Below, in pieces: positions 24,968 to 33,782 of a DNA stretch of 64,000 bases (the first letter of the stretch is position 1; each line of letters opens with the position of its first letter). The position numbers and the translations under genes were made by a program. The notes under the pieces were generated by a model. It had not been told where the DNA came from. It saw only the letters and a program-made list of their open reading frames with translations, and searched no databases. The stretch comes from DASSJM01 sp036280655 (lineage in GTDB: Bacteria > Actinomycetota > UBA4738 > HRBIN12): assembly GCA_036280655.1 (NCBI GenBank), contig DASUQI010000016.1:32706-96705 (forward strand), read 5' to 3'.

Positions 24968-25717
24968 ATGGACCCCGAGCGCACGCAGCACGCTCGTCGG
25001 CTGTTCGCGGGCATCGCTCCCGAGTACGACCGGATGGGCTCGGTGCTGTCGTTCGGCCGGGACCCGCGCTGGCGGCGGTTCCTCGTCTCGAAGGTGAACG
25101 CGATCCCGGGGTCCTGGGTGCTCGACGTGGCGACCGGCACCGGGCTCGTCGCCCGGGAGCTCGCGCACCGGAACGTCCGCGTGATCGGGCTGGACCAGAG
25201 CCCGGCGATGACGGCTCGAGGACGCGACGCCGTCCGCGGGTACGGCCTGCAGGACCGCGTCCGGTTCGTGCTCGGGCAGGCCCAGGCGATCCCGTTCGCG
25301 GACGCGTCCTTCGACGCCGTGACGTTCACCTACCTGCTTCGGTACGTGGACGATCCCGCCGCGACCGTCGCCGAGCTCGTCCGGGTCCTGCGGCCGGGTG
25401 GCGTGATGGCCTCGCTCGAGTTCCACGTGCCGCCGGAGTCGTGGGCGCGTGCGGCGTGGCTCGCGCACACGAGGGTGGTGATGCCGGCGGCCGGCTGGAT
25501 CACCTCGCCCGCGTGGTACCGCACGGGAAGTTTCCTCGGCCCCAGCATCTCGGAGTTCGTGCGGCGGTACCCGCTGCCGGTCCAGGTGCGATGGTGGCAG
25601 GAGGCGGGCATGCGCCGCGTCCGGACGAAGTTCCTCAGCAACGGCGCCGCCGTGGTGACGTGGGCCGTGAAGGCGACCCCGGTCCTCGACGCGACCGACT
25701 CCGAGACGGAGTCCTGA
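24968..25717 (+). CDS. UbiE/MenG-like SAM-dependent methyltransferase
   Basis: 249 aa. Motif I is VLDVATGTGLVAREL, and FADASFDAVTFTYLLRYVDD is motif II. The post-motif VLRPGGVMASLEF and the N-terminal FAGIAPEYDRMGSVLSFG match the UbiE/COQ5 family. A role in quinone ring methylation is likely but not proven. It lies 22 bp behind the oxidoreductase and 46 bp before a membrane gene that might be a prenyltransferase relative, so a quinone-related operon is plausible. Confidence 0.85.
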   Translation: MDPERTQHARRLFAGIAPEYDRMGSVLSFGRDPRWRRFLVSKVNAIPGSWVLDVATGTGLVARELAHRNVRVIGLDQSPAMTARGRDAVRGYGLQDRVRFVLGQAQAIPFADASFDAVTFTYLLRYVDDPAATVAELVRVLRPGGVMASLEFHVPPESWARAAWLAHTRVVMPAAGWITSPAWYRTGSFLGPSISEFVRRYPLPVQVRWWQEAGMRRVRTKFLSNGAAVVTWAVKATPVLDATDSETES

Positions 25718-25763
25718 GGGATGGTGCCGGGGGGAAGCGAGGCTCGATGACCGACGCGACCGG

Positions 25764-26495
25764 ATGACGGACACGACCGAGCGACCGGCCTTCTACGCAC
25801 TCGCGCCCGGTGGGTGGCGGGACTACTGGTCGCTCCTGCACCCGCCGTACACGCTCTGGCATCTGTCCTACGTCGTGATCGGCGCGTGCCTCGCGCCGGT
25901 GCTACATCGCGGGTGGCTGGGGGAGACCCTCCTCGCGTTCTTCCTCGCGATGGGGCTCGCCGCCCACGCGCTCGACGAACTGAACGGGAGGCCGCTCGGC
26001 ACGAAGATCCCCGACGGGATCCTCTGGGGCATCGCCGTGGTGGGGCTCGCCGGTGCGGTCGGGCTCGGCATCCATGGGGCCTTCGAGGTCTCGCCCTGGC
26101 TGTGGGTGTTCATCGCCGTGGGGGCGTTCCTCGTCGTCGCCTACAACCTCGAGCTGCTCGGCGGCGCCGTGCACTCCGACGTGTGGTTCGCGCTCGCGTG
26201 GGGTGCCTTCCCGGTCCTCACCGCGTACTTCGCCCAGACGGCGACGATCCGAGCGCCCGCCGTCCTCGCGGCGGGCGCGTGCGCGGTGATCTCGTTCGCA
26301 CAGCGCATCCTGTCGACCCCGGTCCGCAGGCTGCGTCGATCCGTCCAGACCGTGCGGGGCGAGCTCGTGACCCACGATGGCGCTCGCGAACCGCTCGATA
26401 CGTCCGCGCTCCGGGAGGCGCCCGAGCGGGCGCTGCGGTGGCTGTCGCTCGCGATGCCGCTCGTCGCGGTCGCGCTGCTGCTCGCGCGGCTGTAG
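25764..26495 (+). CDS. Multi-pass membrane protein, possibly UbiA-like
   Basis: 243 aa with about seven hydrophobic segments. The segment AHALDELNGRPLGT after the second helix has an acidic DxxxGRPLGT pattern. A second polar loop (YNLELLGGAVHSD) follows later. Both sit where UbiA prenyltransferases carry their two Asp motifs, but the standard NDxxDxxxD is absent. The neighbouring UbiE-like methyltransferase makes a quinone or lipid role attractive. I would treat the function as unknown. Confidence 0.6.
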   Translation: MTDTTERPAFYALAPGGWRDYWSLLHPPYTLWHLSYVVIGACLAPVLHRGWLGETLLAFFLAMGLAAHALDELNGRPLGTKIPDGILWGIAVVGLAGAVGLGIHGAFEVSPWLWVFIAVGAFLVVAYNLELLGGAVHSDVWFALAWGAFPVLTAYFAQTATIRAPAVLAAGACAVISFAQRILSTPVRRLRRSVQTVRGELVTHDGAREPLDTSALREAPERALRWLSLAMPLVAVALLLARL

Positions 26496-26525
26496 GTTCG
26501 GACCATCGGAGCGAAGGAGCGGGCG

Positions 26526-26921
26526 ATGGGGTTCGAGGGGCTGAAGACGATCGGCCAGATCCACGTCAGCGTCACCGACGTCGACCGGGCGGTCGAGTTC
26601 TACCGCGACGTCCTCGGGCTCCCGTTCACGGCGCGCATCCCCGGCCAGCCGATGGCGTTCTTCGACTGCGACGGGATCAGCCTGTACCTCGGGGTCCCGG
26701 AGGACGAGGCCTACCGGTCACGCGGGATGATCTACTTCTCGGTCCCCGACGTCGACGAGGCGTACGCGGCGCTCTCCGAACGTGGCGTCGGGTTCCTGGG
26801 CGAGCCGCACGTGGTACACCGCGAGGAGAGCTGGGAGCTCCGGATGGCGTTCTTCACCGATCCGGACGGGAACAACCTGGCGCTCATGGCCGAGGTGCCG
26901 GTCGCTCAGACCACCGGATAG
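26526..26921 (+). CDS. VOC family protein (glyoxalase-like)
   Basis: 131 aa. The N-terminal TIGQIHVSVTDVDRAVEFYR has the first metal-ligand His, and AFFTDPDGNNLALMAEV closes the second module. It is not closely similar to the VOC protein at 21839. A GAAGGAG ribosome binding site precedes ATG 26526. Its 3' end overlaps the convergent SMP-30 gene by 16 bp. Confidence 0.88.
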   Translation: MGFEGLKTIGQIHVSVTDVDRAVEFYRDVLGLPFTARIPGQPMAFFDCDGISLYLGVPEDEAYRSRGMIYFSVPDVDEAYAALSERGVGFLGEPHVVHREESWELRMAFFTDPDGNNLALMAEVPVAQTTG

Positions 26922-27751
26922 CGCAGCGGCAGCCCGCGGCGTCCGGCGGCGGCCTCGACCAGGCTCCACCCGCCGAGGCTCGAGACGACGAGGCGGTCGA
27001 GCTCCGGGCCGACGAACGCGACGTTCGCGGGCTGGTTGAGGATCACGCCGTCCGCGTCCTCGGCGAACACCCCGACGCGACCGTCGGACGAGATCTCGTA
27101 GATCCGGTCGGGCCGGTAGCAGCCGACGAGCATCGTGCCGTCCTCCGCGAGCGCGATCCCGTCCGGCTGCGAGCCACCGAGGTCGGCGACCGGCTCCGGT
27201 CGGCCGGCGGCCCCGTCGTCCTCGAACGGGATGCGCACGATCGCGCGGCCGTGCGACTCGACCACGAGGAGCGCGTCGCCAGCCGCGGTGAGGCAGCAGC
27301 CGTTCGGGAACCGGGAGGCCGCGTCCGTCCACACCTCGGTCGCGCCGCCGGGTGCGACGCGGTAGACGAGGCCGTCGTCGTCCGCCCACTCGCCGGAGTC
27401 CGTGACGTACAGGTTCCCCGAGTCGTCGAACGCCGCGAAGTTCGGGACGCGCATCGGGCGTTCCGGCGTCCCGGTCGAATGCGTGGTGACGACCCCGTCT
27501 CCGGAGATGCGCAGCACCGCCGCGTTGCCGAAGTCGCACGCGTAGACGTTCCCGGCCCCGTCGAGGGTCACTCCGTACAGGAACCCTCCGGTCGACGCGA
27601 GCTCCTCGACTTCCCCGCCGGCGCCGATCCGGTAGACCTGCCCGGCCTCTCCGCCCGCGTAGAGGAGCCCGTCGGGGCCGACCGTCACGCCCTCGGGGTG
27701 GTCGAGGCCGGTCGCGACCGTCCCGAACGACGCGAGCTCGATCCGCGACAT
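26906..27751 (-). CDS. SMP-30/gluconolactonase-like beta-propeller
   Basis: 281 aa. Repeating propeller blades are visible: GLDHPEGVTVGPDGLLYAGG, GVTLDGAGNVYACDFGN, DDSGNLYVTDSGEW and SQPDGIALAEDGTM. The arrangement matches SMP-30/gluconolactonase/LRE proteins, which are metal-dependent lactonases or binding propellers. It has no signal peptide. Its ATG overlaps the stop of the lipoprotein gene by one base (TGATG), so the two are coupled. Confidence 0.87.
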   Translation of the reverse strand: MSRIELASFGTVATGLDHPEGVTVGPDGLLYAGGEAGQVYRIGAGGEVEELASTGGFLYGVTLDGAGNVYACDFGNAAVLRISGDGVVTTHSTGTPERPMRVPNFAAFDDSGNLYVTDSGEWADDDGLVYRVAPGGATEVWTDAASRFPNGCCLTAAGDALLVVESHGRAIVRIPFEDDGAAGRPEPVADLGGSQPDGIALAEDGTMLVGCYRPDRIYEISSDGRVGVFAEDADGVILNQPANVAFVGPELDRLVVSSLGGWSLVEAAAGRRGLPLRYPVV

Positions 27752-28329
27752 CACACCGCCGCGTCGAGCTTCGCGGTGAGCTCGGCCACGTCGGCGGCCC
27801 GCGCGGCCTGACCTGCGATCTCGAGGGTGATCGCGCGCGGTCCCTCGGCCCACGCGGCGAGGAAGATCCTCGAGTCGTTGTGGCAGCAGGGGTCCGGCTC
27901 ATGGACGTACACCGTCCCGTCGCCCGGCGCCTCGAGGCCGGGGTCGAGCTCCGATTCCCCGATGAGCTCCTCGACGTGGTCCGACAGCCATCGCACATAG
28001 CGCTGGGCGCCGGCGGCGGTCTCGAACTCGAGGACCCGAGCCAGCAGGCGACGGCGGCCCCCGGCGACCTTGCTGAACGTCCGCTCCGCCCCACCCTCGA
28101 ACCCGGCATCGAGCAGGAGCGTCTCGAGCTCCTCCGGCTCCGTCGCACCCGTCGCGACCGTCCGCGCGTCGAGCGCGACGGCGTCGCTGGCGGTGCCGGG
28201 CAACGCGGCGACGGGGATCGCCTCCACGGCCGGAGCGGCCGCCGAGGAGGGGGGAGCAGTGTCGTCGGCGCCGCACGATACGGCGACGAGCAGCGCTAGC
28301 GCGGCGGCCGCGGTCACCGATCGTCCCAC
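27751..28329 (-). CDS. Putative lipoprotein of unknown function
   Basis: 192 aa. GTG 28329 follows a GAGAGG site 6 nt upstream and starts a signal peptide (VGRSVTAAAALALLVAVSCG) with a possible lipobox ending in Cys19; the sequence before the Cys (AVS) is not a classical lipobox. The mature part has no recognised domain. It includes EPDPCCHNDSR with adjacent cysteines. A longer in-frame ATG at 28374 lacks a ribosome binding site. It is divergent from the polyamine importer genes. Confidence 0.72.
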   Translation of the reverse strand: MGRSVTAAAALALLVAVSCGADDTAPPSSAAAPAVEAIPVAALPGTASDAVALDARTVATGATEPEELETLLLDAGFEGGAERTFSKVAGGRRRLLARVLEFETAAGAQRYVRWLSDHVEELIGESELDPGLEAPGDGTVYVHEPDPCCHNDSRIFLAAWAEGPRAITLEIAGQAARAADVAELTAKLDAAV

Positions 28330-28407
28330 GGTTGTCCTCTCGTGAAAGTGGCGCACCTCGGGGGTTCGGGGCATGATACGGGCCTCCAAGGGGATGGGGG
28401 TTCGCTC

Positions 28408-29580
28408 ATGACCGACACGGATCGCATCTTGCGCGCGTCGCTCGGCCGCCGCGACGTCCTGAAGTACGGCGGGATCGCCGCGGTGCTCGCGGCGTGCCGC
28501 CGCGCGGAGGAGTCGGGCGGGGGAGGCGGCGGCGCGACGAGCGCCACCGGAGACGCCGTAGTCCATCCGCCGATCGGCGAGGAGCCGGGCGGCCTGCAAG
28601 TGTTCGACTGGTCGGGCTACGGCGACGGGTCGTTCTATCCCAAGGAAGAGAAGCAGTTCCTGTGGCAGGCGTACCAGCGGTCCACCGGCGACACCCCCGA
28701 GTTCATCCTGTTCGAGAACGACGACGCGGGCTACACCGAGGTCGCCGCGGGAGCCCGGTACGACGTGGTCCACCCGTGCGGCTACAAGTACCGCGACTGG
28801 GTGGACCTCGGCGTGATGCAGCCGTGGGACACCTCGCTGGTCTCGAACTTCTCCGCCCTCAACCCCAACCTCATGGAGTCCGGCGTGGTGGACGGGCAGC
28901 AATACTTCATCCCGCTCGACTGGGGGTTCATCGCGCCGCTCGTGAACACGGACCACGTGGACTTCGACGAGGAGTCGTTCGGGATCCTGTTCGACGACCG
29001 GTACGCGGGGAAGATCTCGTGGGTCGACACCTCGAACATGATGTACATCGGCGGCATGTACCTCGGCGTCGCCGACCCGTTCGACATGACCGACGAGGAG
29101 CTCGCGGAGGTGCGCGACTTCCTCGTGTCCAAGAAGCACCTCGTCAGCTTCTTCTGGAACCAGTCGTATGACTTCTGGCTCGCGTTCAAGCGGGAGGAGG
29201 TCTGGATCGGGTACGCGTGGCCCGACACGGTAGGCTACGCCGACGCCCGCGGGATGAACTACCGGTACATGGAGCCGAAGGAGGGTCGCGTCTCCTGGGT
29301 CTGCGGCATGGGGCTGTTCGCGGACACGCAGAACTACCACCACGCGCACGAGTACGTGAACTCGTGGGCCAGCACGGAGGCCGCGGAGTTCCTGCTCGGT
29401 TACTACTACTACGGGCACACGAACACCGAGGCCGACCTCTCGGTGGTCTCGCCGGGTGTCGTGCAGGCGCTCGGGCTCGACGACCCGACGGTCCTGGATC
29501 CGCCGCGATCGATCCCGGAGTCGTACATCCCGCGGCGGGACGTCTACCAGCAGTACTGGAGCGAGGTGCAGGCGGCCTGA
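28408..29580 (+). CDS. Spermidine/putrescine-type ABC transporter substrate-binding protein
   Basis: 390 aa. It has a twin-arginine lipoprotein signal (LGRRDVLKYGGIAAVLAAC), so it should be folded before export and lipid-anchored. The mature protein shows PotD-type features: LQVFDWSGY near the start, the aromatic-rich pocket segment GYAWPDTVGY, and a C-terminal RRDVYQQYWSEVQ. ATG 28408 was chosen because it directly precedes the signal. Two permease genes follow at 29 bp and with a 1-bp overlap. The ligand is probably a polyamine, though related proteins bind other amines. Confidence 0.88.
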   Translation: MTDTDRILRASLGRRDVLKYGGIAAVLAACRRAEESGGGGGGATSATGDAVVHPPIGEEPGGLQVFDWSGYGDGSFYPKEEKQFLWQAYQRSTGDTPEFILFENDDAGYTEVAAGARYDVVHPCGYKYRDWVDLGVMQPWDTSLVSNFSALNPNLMESGVVDGQQYFIPLDWGFIAPLVNTDHVDFDEESFGILFDDRYAGKISWVDTSNMMYIGGMYLGVADPFDMTDEELAEVRDFLVSKKHLVSFFWNQSYDFWLAFKREEVWIGYAWPDTVGYADARGMNYRYMEPKEGRVSWVCGMGLFADTQNYHHAHEYVNSWASTEAAEFLLGYYYYGHTNTEADLSVVSPGVVQALGLDDPTVLDPPRSIPESYIPRRDVYQQYWSEVQAA

Positions 29581-29609
29581 CGGCCTGTCCCGTCTGAGGG
29601 GAGGACGGC

Positions 29610-30518
29610 GTGGCGACGCTGGAGGCCACGACCTCCGCCTCGGCGAAGGAGACCCGCCGCCGCGACCGCCGTGGCACGGCGGGGTTGCTCTCGGCGCCGC
29701 TCGTCTGGCTGCTCCTGTTCTTCGTCGTACCGGTCGCGTTCATCGCGGCGTACAGCGTCGGAGCCGTCTCGCTGTTCCCGACCGACAGCGGCGTGATCTC
29801 GCTCGAGGACTGGGGCCGCTTCCTCGGAGGCGGCTCCGTCTACATGGGCCTGTTCTGGAAGTCGATCCGGATGTCCTTCACGGTCTCGGTCGTCGTCGTG
29901 CTCCTCGCGTACCCGATCGGCTACTTCCTCGCGCTCTGCGCCCCCAAGCGCAAGTACGTGCTGCTGTTGCTGATCATCGCGCCGTTCCTCACGAGCTTCC
30001 TGCTCCGGGTCCTCGCCTGGAAGGTGATCCTGGGCGAGACCGGCGTGGTGAACTCGTTCCTGTCCTGGGCGCACCTCCGCGACCCGGGCGACCCGATCAC
30101 GTGGCTCCTGTACAGCCAGGTCGCGGTGATGATCGTCCTCGCTTACGTCTGGGTGCCGTTCGTCGCGCTGCCGATCTTCGTGAGCCTCGACAACCTCGAC
30201 CCCAGCCTGCTCGAGGCCGCGGGCGACCTGGGCGCGAGCCGGTGGCGGACGTTCGTCCGAGTCACGCTCCCGCTCAGCCTCCCGGGTGTCCTCGCCGCGT
30301 TCCTGTTCGTGTTCATCCCGACGATCGGCGAGTTCGTCACCCCGACGCTCGTCGGAGGCACGAGCGGCTACATGTACGGCAACGCGATCCAGGACCTGTT
30401 CACGCGGGGGCTCGACTGGCAGACGGGATCGGTGCTCGCGCTGTTCCTGTTGCTCGTCGTCGCCGGGCTCATGGCCCTGTTCGGGCGCTTCGTGCAGGTG
30501 AGGAGCGTGGCCGCCTGA
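29610..30518 (+). CDS. Spermidine/putrescine-type ABC transporter permease, PotB-like
   Basis: 302 aa with six transmembrane segments. The cytoplasmic coupling motif is EAAGDLGASRWRTFVRVTLP. An LxRVLAWKVILG segment typical of PotB permeases (FLLRVLAWKVILGETG) precedes a long loop. It starts at GTG 29610 and ends in a TGATG overlap with the second permease, so the two are translationally coupled. Confidence 0.9.
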   Translation: MATLEATTSASAKETRRRDRRGTAGLLSAPLVWLLLFFVVPVAFIAAYSVGAVSLFPTDSGVISLEDWGRFLGGGSVYMGLFWKSIRMSFTVSVVVVLLAYPIGYFLALCAPKRKYVLLLLIIAPFLTSFLLRVLAWKVILGETGVVNSFLSWAHLRDPGDPITWLLYSQVAVMIVLAYVWVPFVALPIFVSLDNLDPSLLEAAGDLGASRWRTFVRVTLPLSLPGVLAAFLFVFIPTIGEFVTPTLVGGTSGYMYGNAIQDLFTRGLDWQTGSVLALFLLLVVAGLMALFGRFVQVRSVAA

Positions 30519-31375
30519 TGCAGATCGCCACGTCGAAGGGCGCGCTGCTGTCGCTGCGGGCGTTCTTCGTGCTGCTCGTCGTGTTCCTCTACTTCCCGCT
30601 CGCCCTGCTCGCGATGTTCTCGTTCAATGCCGGCGAGGTGACCTTCCCGCTCGAGGGGTTCACCACCGACTGGTACGCGCGCGTGACCGAGAACCCGGCC
30701 CTGCTCTCGGCGCTGGAGCGCAGCGCGGTGGTCGCCACGATCTCGAGCATCGTCGCCGTGGGGCTCGGGGTCCTGGCGTCGTTCGCGCTCCTGCGCCGGC
30801 GCTTCCGGGGGAAGGCCGCCACCTCCGCGCTGTTCTTCTCCCCGCTCGTCGTGCCGTACGTCGTGTTCGGGATCTCGCTGCTCGTGCTGTTCGCGTTCGT
30901 CGACAAGGTGCTGATCGAGGCGACGGGCTTCTACATCGGCCTCGGGCTGCACGCGGTCGTGATCGGGCACGTGGTGGTCTCGCTGCCGTACACGATCCTG
31001 ACGATCATGCCGCTGCTCGAGCGCCTGAGCGTGTCCCTGGAGGAGGCCTCGCACGACCTCGGCGCCGGGACGTGGCAGACGTTCCGGCGCGTCACGCTCC
31101 CGCTGTTGCTCCCGGCGCTCGTCTCGTCGTTCATGATCGCCTTCACGCTCTCGTTCGACGAGTTCGCGATCGCCTCGTTCCTCGCGGGAACCGACCCGAC
31201 CTGGCCGGTGTTCCTGTTCGGCCAGCTGCGCGTGCCGAGCCAGCTGCCGCAGCTCGTCGCGGTGTCGTCGGTGATCCTCGTGTTCTCGATGCTGCTCGTC
31301 GTCGGGGCCGAGATCATCCGCCGGCTCACCGCTCGGCGGTACGGGCGCGAGTTCGTCTCCCGCGGCCTCGCCTAG
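30518..31375 (+). CDS. Spermidine/putrescine-type ABC transporter permease, PotC-like
   Basis: 285 aa with six transmembrane segments. The coupling motif is EASHDLGAGTWQTFRRVTLP, and LSFDEFAIASFLAG is typical of PotC. ATG 30518 overlaps the preceding stop. No ATP-binding subunit gene follows; the next gene is a small membrane protein, so the PotA partner must be encoded elsewhere or shared. Confidence 0.9.
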   Translation: MQIATSKGALLSLRAFFVLLVVFLYFPLALLAMFSFNAGEVTFPLEGFTTDWYARVTENPALLSALERSAVVATISSIVAVGLGVLASFALLRRRFRGKAATSALFFSPLVVPYVVFGISLLVLFAFVDKVLIEATGFYIGLGLHAVVIGHVVVSLPYTILTIMPLLERLSVSLEEASHDLGAGTWQTFRRVTLPLLLPALVSSFMIAFTLSFDEFAIASFLAGTDPTWPVFLFGQLRVPSQLPQLVAVSSVILVFSMLLVVGAEIIRRLTARRYGREFVSRGLA

Positions 31376-31403
31376 CGGCACGAGCCCGTAGGATTCGCCC
31401 GCC

Positions 31404-31775
31404 GTGTCCGAGCTCCACGAGATCGTCGGCTACCTGATCGTCGGGCTGTTCAGCGTCGGGTGGGTGTTCGGCCTGTTCCTGCTGTTCTCGCGCCGGGAGG
31501 CGGGAGACTGGTTCTGGCGGTGGCTCACCGTGGCGCAGGTCGTCGCGATCGCGCAGGCGCTCCTCGGCGCGATCCTGTTCTTGGCCGGCGGGCGGCCGAC
31601 GACGTGGCTGCACTACGTCTACGGGTTCGGCCCGCTCGTGATCTTCGGGATCGGGCATCTCCTCGCGCGCGACGACGCGTTCCGGTCCAAGCCCTGGGCG
31701 CCGTTCGCGCTTGCGTCGTTCATCTCGTTCGGACTGTCGCTGCGCGCGCTCACGACCGGGCTCGGCATCGGCTGA
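31404..31775 (+). CDS. Small four-TM membrane protein, unknown function
   Basis: 123 aa. About four hydrophobic helices cover most of the protein, starting at residue 7 and ending before LTTGLGIG. I recognise no motif. GTG 31404 follows the PotC-like gene by 28 bp on the same strand, so it may be co-transcribed. It is convergent with the CoA-transferase gene 25 bp downstream. Confidence 0.7.
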   Translation: MSELHEIVGYLIVGLFSVGWVFGLFLLFSRREAGDWFWRWLTVAQVVAIAQALLGAILFLAGGRPTTWLHYVYGFGPLVIFGIGHLLARDDAFRSKPWAPFALASFISFGLSLRALTTGLGIG

Positions 31776-31800
31776 GCCACACCCCGAAGCCCGGACCCTG

Positions 31801-32964
31801 TCAGCCCTCGAGCTCCGCCAGCACCTCGTCGGTGTGCTCGCCGAGGCGGGGAGGCGGGCGCCTCGCGGCGGGGGCGGACCCGTCCACGCGGATCGGGTCG
31901 GCTACGAGCCGGAGCGGACCGCGGACGGGATCGTCGACCTCCTGGATCGTCCCTCGACCCTCCGGAGCCTCGAACACCTCGTCGAGTCTCCGCACGGGCG
32001 CGCAGGGCACCGCGGCGGCTTCCAGCGCGGCAAGCCACTCGTCGGCGCTCCGCGCCGAGAACGCCTCCGCGAGCGTCGGGACGAGTGTGTCCCGGTGGCG
32101 GACGCGGGCCTCGTTCGTCGCGAACCGCTCGTCGTGGGCGAGCTCGGGCAGCCCGACCACCGCGCAGGTTCGCTCGAACAGGCGGTCGTTGCCGGCCGCG
32201 AGGATGAACGGGCGGTCCGAGGCCTCGAACAGCTGGTAGGGGACGATGTTCGGGTGCTGGTTGCCCAGCGGCTCCGGGACGACCCCGCCGAGCAGGTAGT
32301 TCGCGGCCTGGTTCACGAGGGCGGCGAGGCTCGCGTCGAACAGCGAGACCGTCACGTGCGACCCGCGCCCCGACTCCCGCCGTCCGATCAGTGCGGCCTG
32401 GATCGCCGACGCCGCGTACAGGCCGCAGACCACGTCGAGCAGCGCGACGCCCACCTTCGTTGGCTCGCCGCCGGGATGGCCGGTGAAGCTCATCAGGCCC
32501 GACATCGCTTGCACGATGATGTCGTAGCCCGGGCGGGCCGCCCCGCTCTCGCCGTCGCCGAACGCCGTGAGCGAGCACGTGACGATGTCCGGGTGCTCGG
32601 CCGACAGCGTCGAGTGGTCCAGGCCGAACCGTTCCATGAGGCCGGGCCGGAAGTTGTCGACTACGACGTCCGACGAGAGCGCGAGTCGACTGGCCAGGCT
32701 GCGCCCCTCGTCGGTCGAGAGGTCGAGCACGACCGAGCGCTTGTTGCGGTTCAGCGAGAGGAAGTAGACCGCGTCGTCGCCGAGGAACGGTGGTCCCCAC
32801 CCGCGGGTGTCGTCGCCGGTCTCCGGACGCTCGACCTTGATCACGTCGGCCCCGAGGTCGGCGAGGAGCATCGTCGAGAGCGGCCCGGCGAGCACGCGGG
32901 AGAAGTCGGCGACCCGGATCCCGTCGAGGGGCAGGCCGCGCGGGGTGTCCGGGTCGTTCGGCAC
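31801..32964 (-). CDS. CaiB/BaiF (class III) CoA-transferase family protein
   Basis: 387 aa. It begins with the family segment GIRVADFSRVLAGPL and ADLGADVIKVE. The probable catalytic Asp148 is in RPGYDIIVQAMSG, and the C-terminal part has LFDASLAALVNQAANYLL and RLGEHTDEVL. Class III CoA transferases move CoA between carboxylic acids. GTG 32964 was chosen by family alignment; a GAGGAGG lies unusually close (2 nt) before it. A longer frame extends upstream without family similarity. Substrate unknown. Confidence 0.88.
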   Translation of the reverse strand: MPNDPDTPRGLPLDGIRVADFSRVLAGPLSTMLLADLGADVIKVERPETGDDTRGWGPPFLGDDAVYFLSLNRNKRSVVLDLSTDEGRSLASRLALSSDVVVDNFRPGLMERFGLDHSTLSAEHPDIVTCSLTAFGDGESGAARPGYDIIVQAMSGLMSFTGHPGGEPTKVGVALLDVVCGLYAASAIQAALIGRRESGRGSHVTVSLFDASLAALVNQAANYLLGGVVPEPLGNQHPNIVPYQLFEASDRPFILAAGNDRLFERTCAVVGLPELAHDERFATNEARVRHRDTLVPTLAEAFSARSADEWLAALEAAAVPCAPVRRLDEVFEAPEGRGTIQEVDDPVRGPLRLVADPIRVDGSAPAARRPPPRLGEHTDEVLAELEG

Positions 32965-33037
32965 GGCCTCCTCAGCCGGGAGCGGTGGGGGCGAAAAGGC
33001 GGCGCCGCCAGAGCCCGAGGGCTCCAGCGGCGCCACG

Positions 33038-33088
33038 TAATTTGTACCCGACGAGCGCTCGACGGTCAAATCGAACCCATCAGATTTG
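33038..33088. promoter_or_regulatory. AT-rich divergent control region with dyads
   Basis: An A/T-rich patch between the CoA-transferase and the coiled-coil protein gene holds a perfect CGAGCGCTCG palindrome (33052-33061). It is flanked by ATTTGTACC on the left and GGTCAAAT on the right. A second dyad, CAAATC (33067-33072) with GATTTG (33083-33088), follows. Such repeats in the only A/T-rich stretch here suggest a promoter with operators. No clear -10/-35 pair can be fixed. Confidence 0.3.
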
Positions 33089-33152
33089 TCACTCTTTCCC
33101 GCCGGGTGGGCCGGGGGTGGCACGAGGCGGCCGAATCCGACACGATGTGCGC

Positions 33153-33782
33153 GTGAACGAAGAGAGCCTGAGGCGCGCGAACGCCTTCCTCCAAGCCATC
33201 GCCGAGCAGGCGGAACCGGGCTCGATGATCGACGTGACACCGGCCGAGCTCGGCAAGCGCGTGGGCGTAGTCGAGCCGCTCGCCGCGGCCCGGGCCGTCC
33301 GCGCGCTGCTCGCCCGGCGCCGGCTGGAGGCCGTCGACGGCAGGTACCGGCTCCTCGACACCCGGCCGATCGAGCCGGGGGAGCGCGAGCAGGTCCCGCG
33401 CCCGCCGCGCTCGCCGAAGGGCCCGTCCTCCGGGCGGGCGCCGAAGCAGGACGGCCGCACCACCTACTCCGAGATCGGCCGCGAGGTGGTCGAACGGACG
33501 ATCGAGCTCGGCCGGGAGGTCGGGACGCTGCGGGGCGCGGTGCGGACGGCCCGGGAGGAGGTCCGCGTCGCGCGCGAGGCGCGCGACGAGGCGGAGCGGC
33601 GGGCGGAGCAGCTCGCCGCCAGGGTCAAGGAGCTCGAGGGTCGGGCGGAGATGGCCGAGGCGAACCTCCGGACGCTCCTCGCGGCGGCCAAGGGCACGGG
33701 CCGCGACACCCCCGTGGGCGACACCGAGATGGAAGCGATCCTCGAAGTGCTGAAGCACGGCCCCGGCGAGGGAGCCTCCTAG
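33153..33782 (+). CDS. Putative winged-helix and coiled-coil protein, unknown function
   Basis: 209 aa. The N-terminal 70 residues look like a small winged-helix fold (MIDVTPAELGKRVGVVEPLA, then ALLARRRLEAVDGRYRLL). A basic Pro-rich linker follows. About 75 residues of strong heptad-like coiled coil rich in Glu, Arg and Ala come next (from YSEIGREVVERTIEL). A short acidic tail ends the protein. DNA binding with oligomerisation is a reasonable guess. GTG 33153 is the first plausible start. Its stop overlaps the convergent FAD gene's stop within a shared CTAG. Confidence 0.65.
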   Translation: MNEESLRRANAFLQAIAEQAEPGSMIDVTPAELGKRVGVVEPLAAARAVRALLARRRLEAVDGRYRLLDTRPIEPGEREQVPRPPRSPKGPSSGRAPKQDGRTTYSEIGREVVERTIELGREVGTLRGAVRTAREEVRVAREARDEAERRAEQLAARVKELEGRAEMAEANLRTLLAAAKGTGRDTPVGDTEMEAILEVLKHGPGEGAS

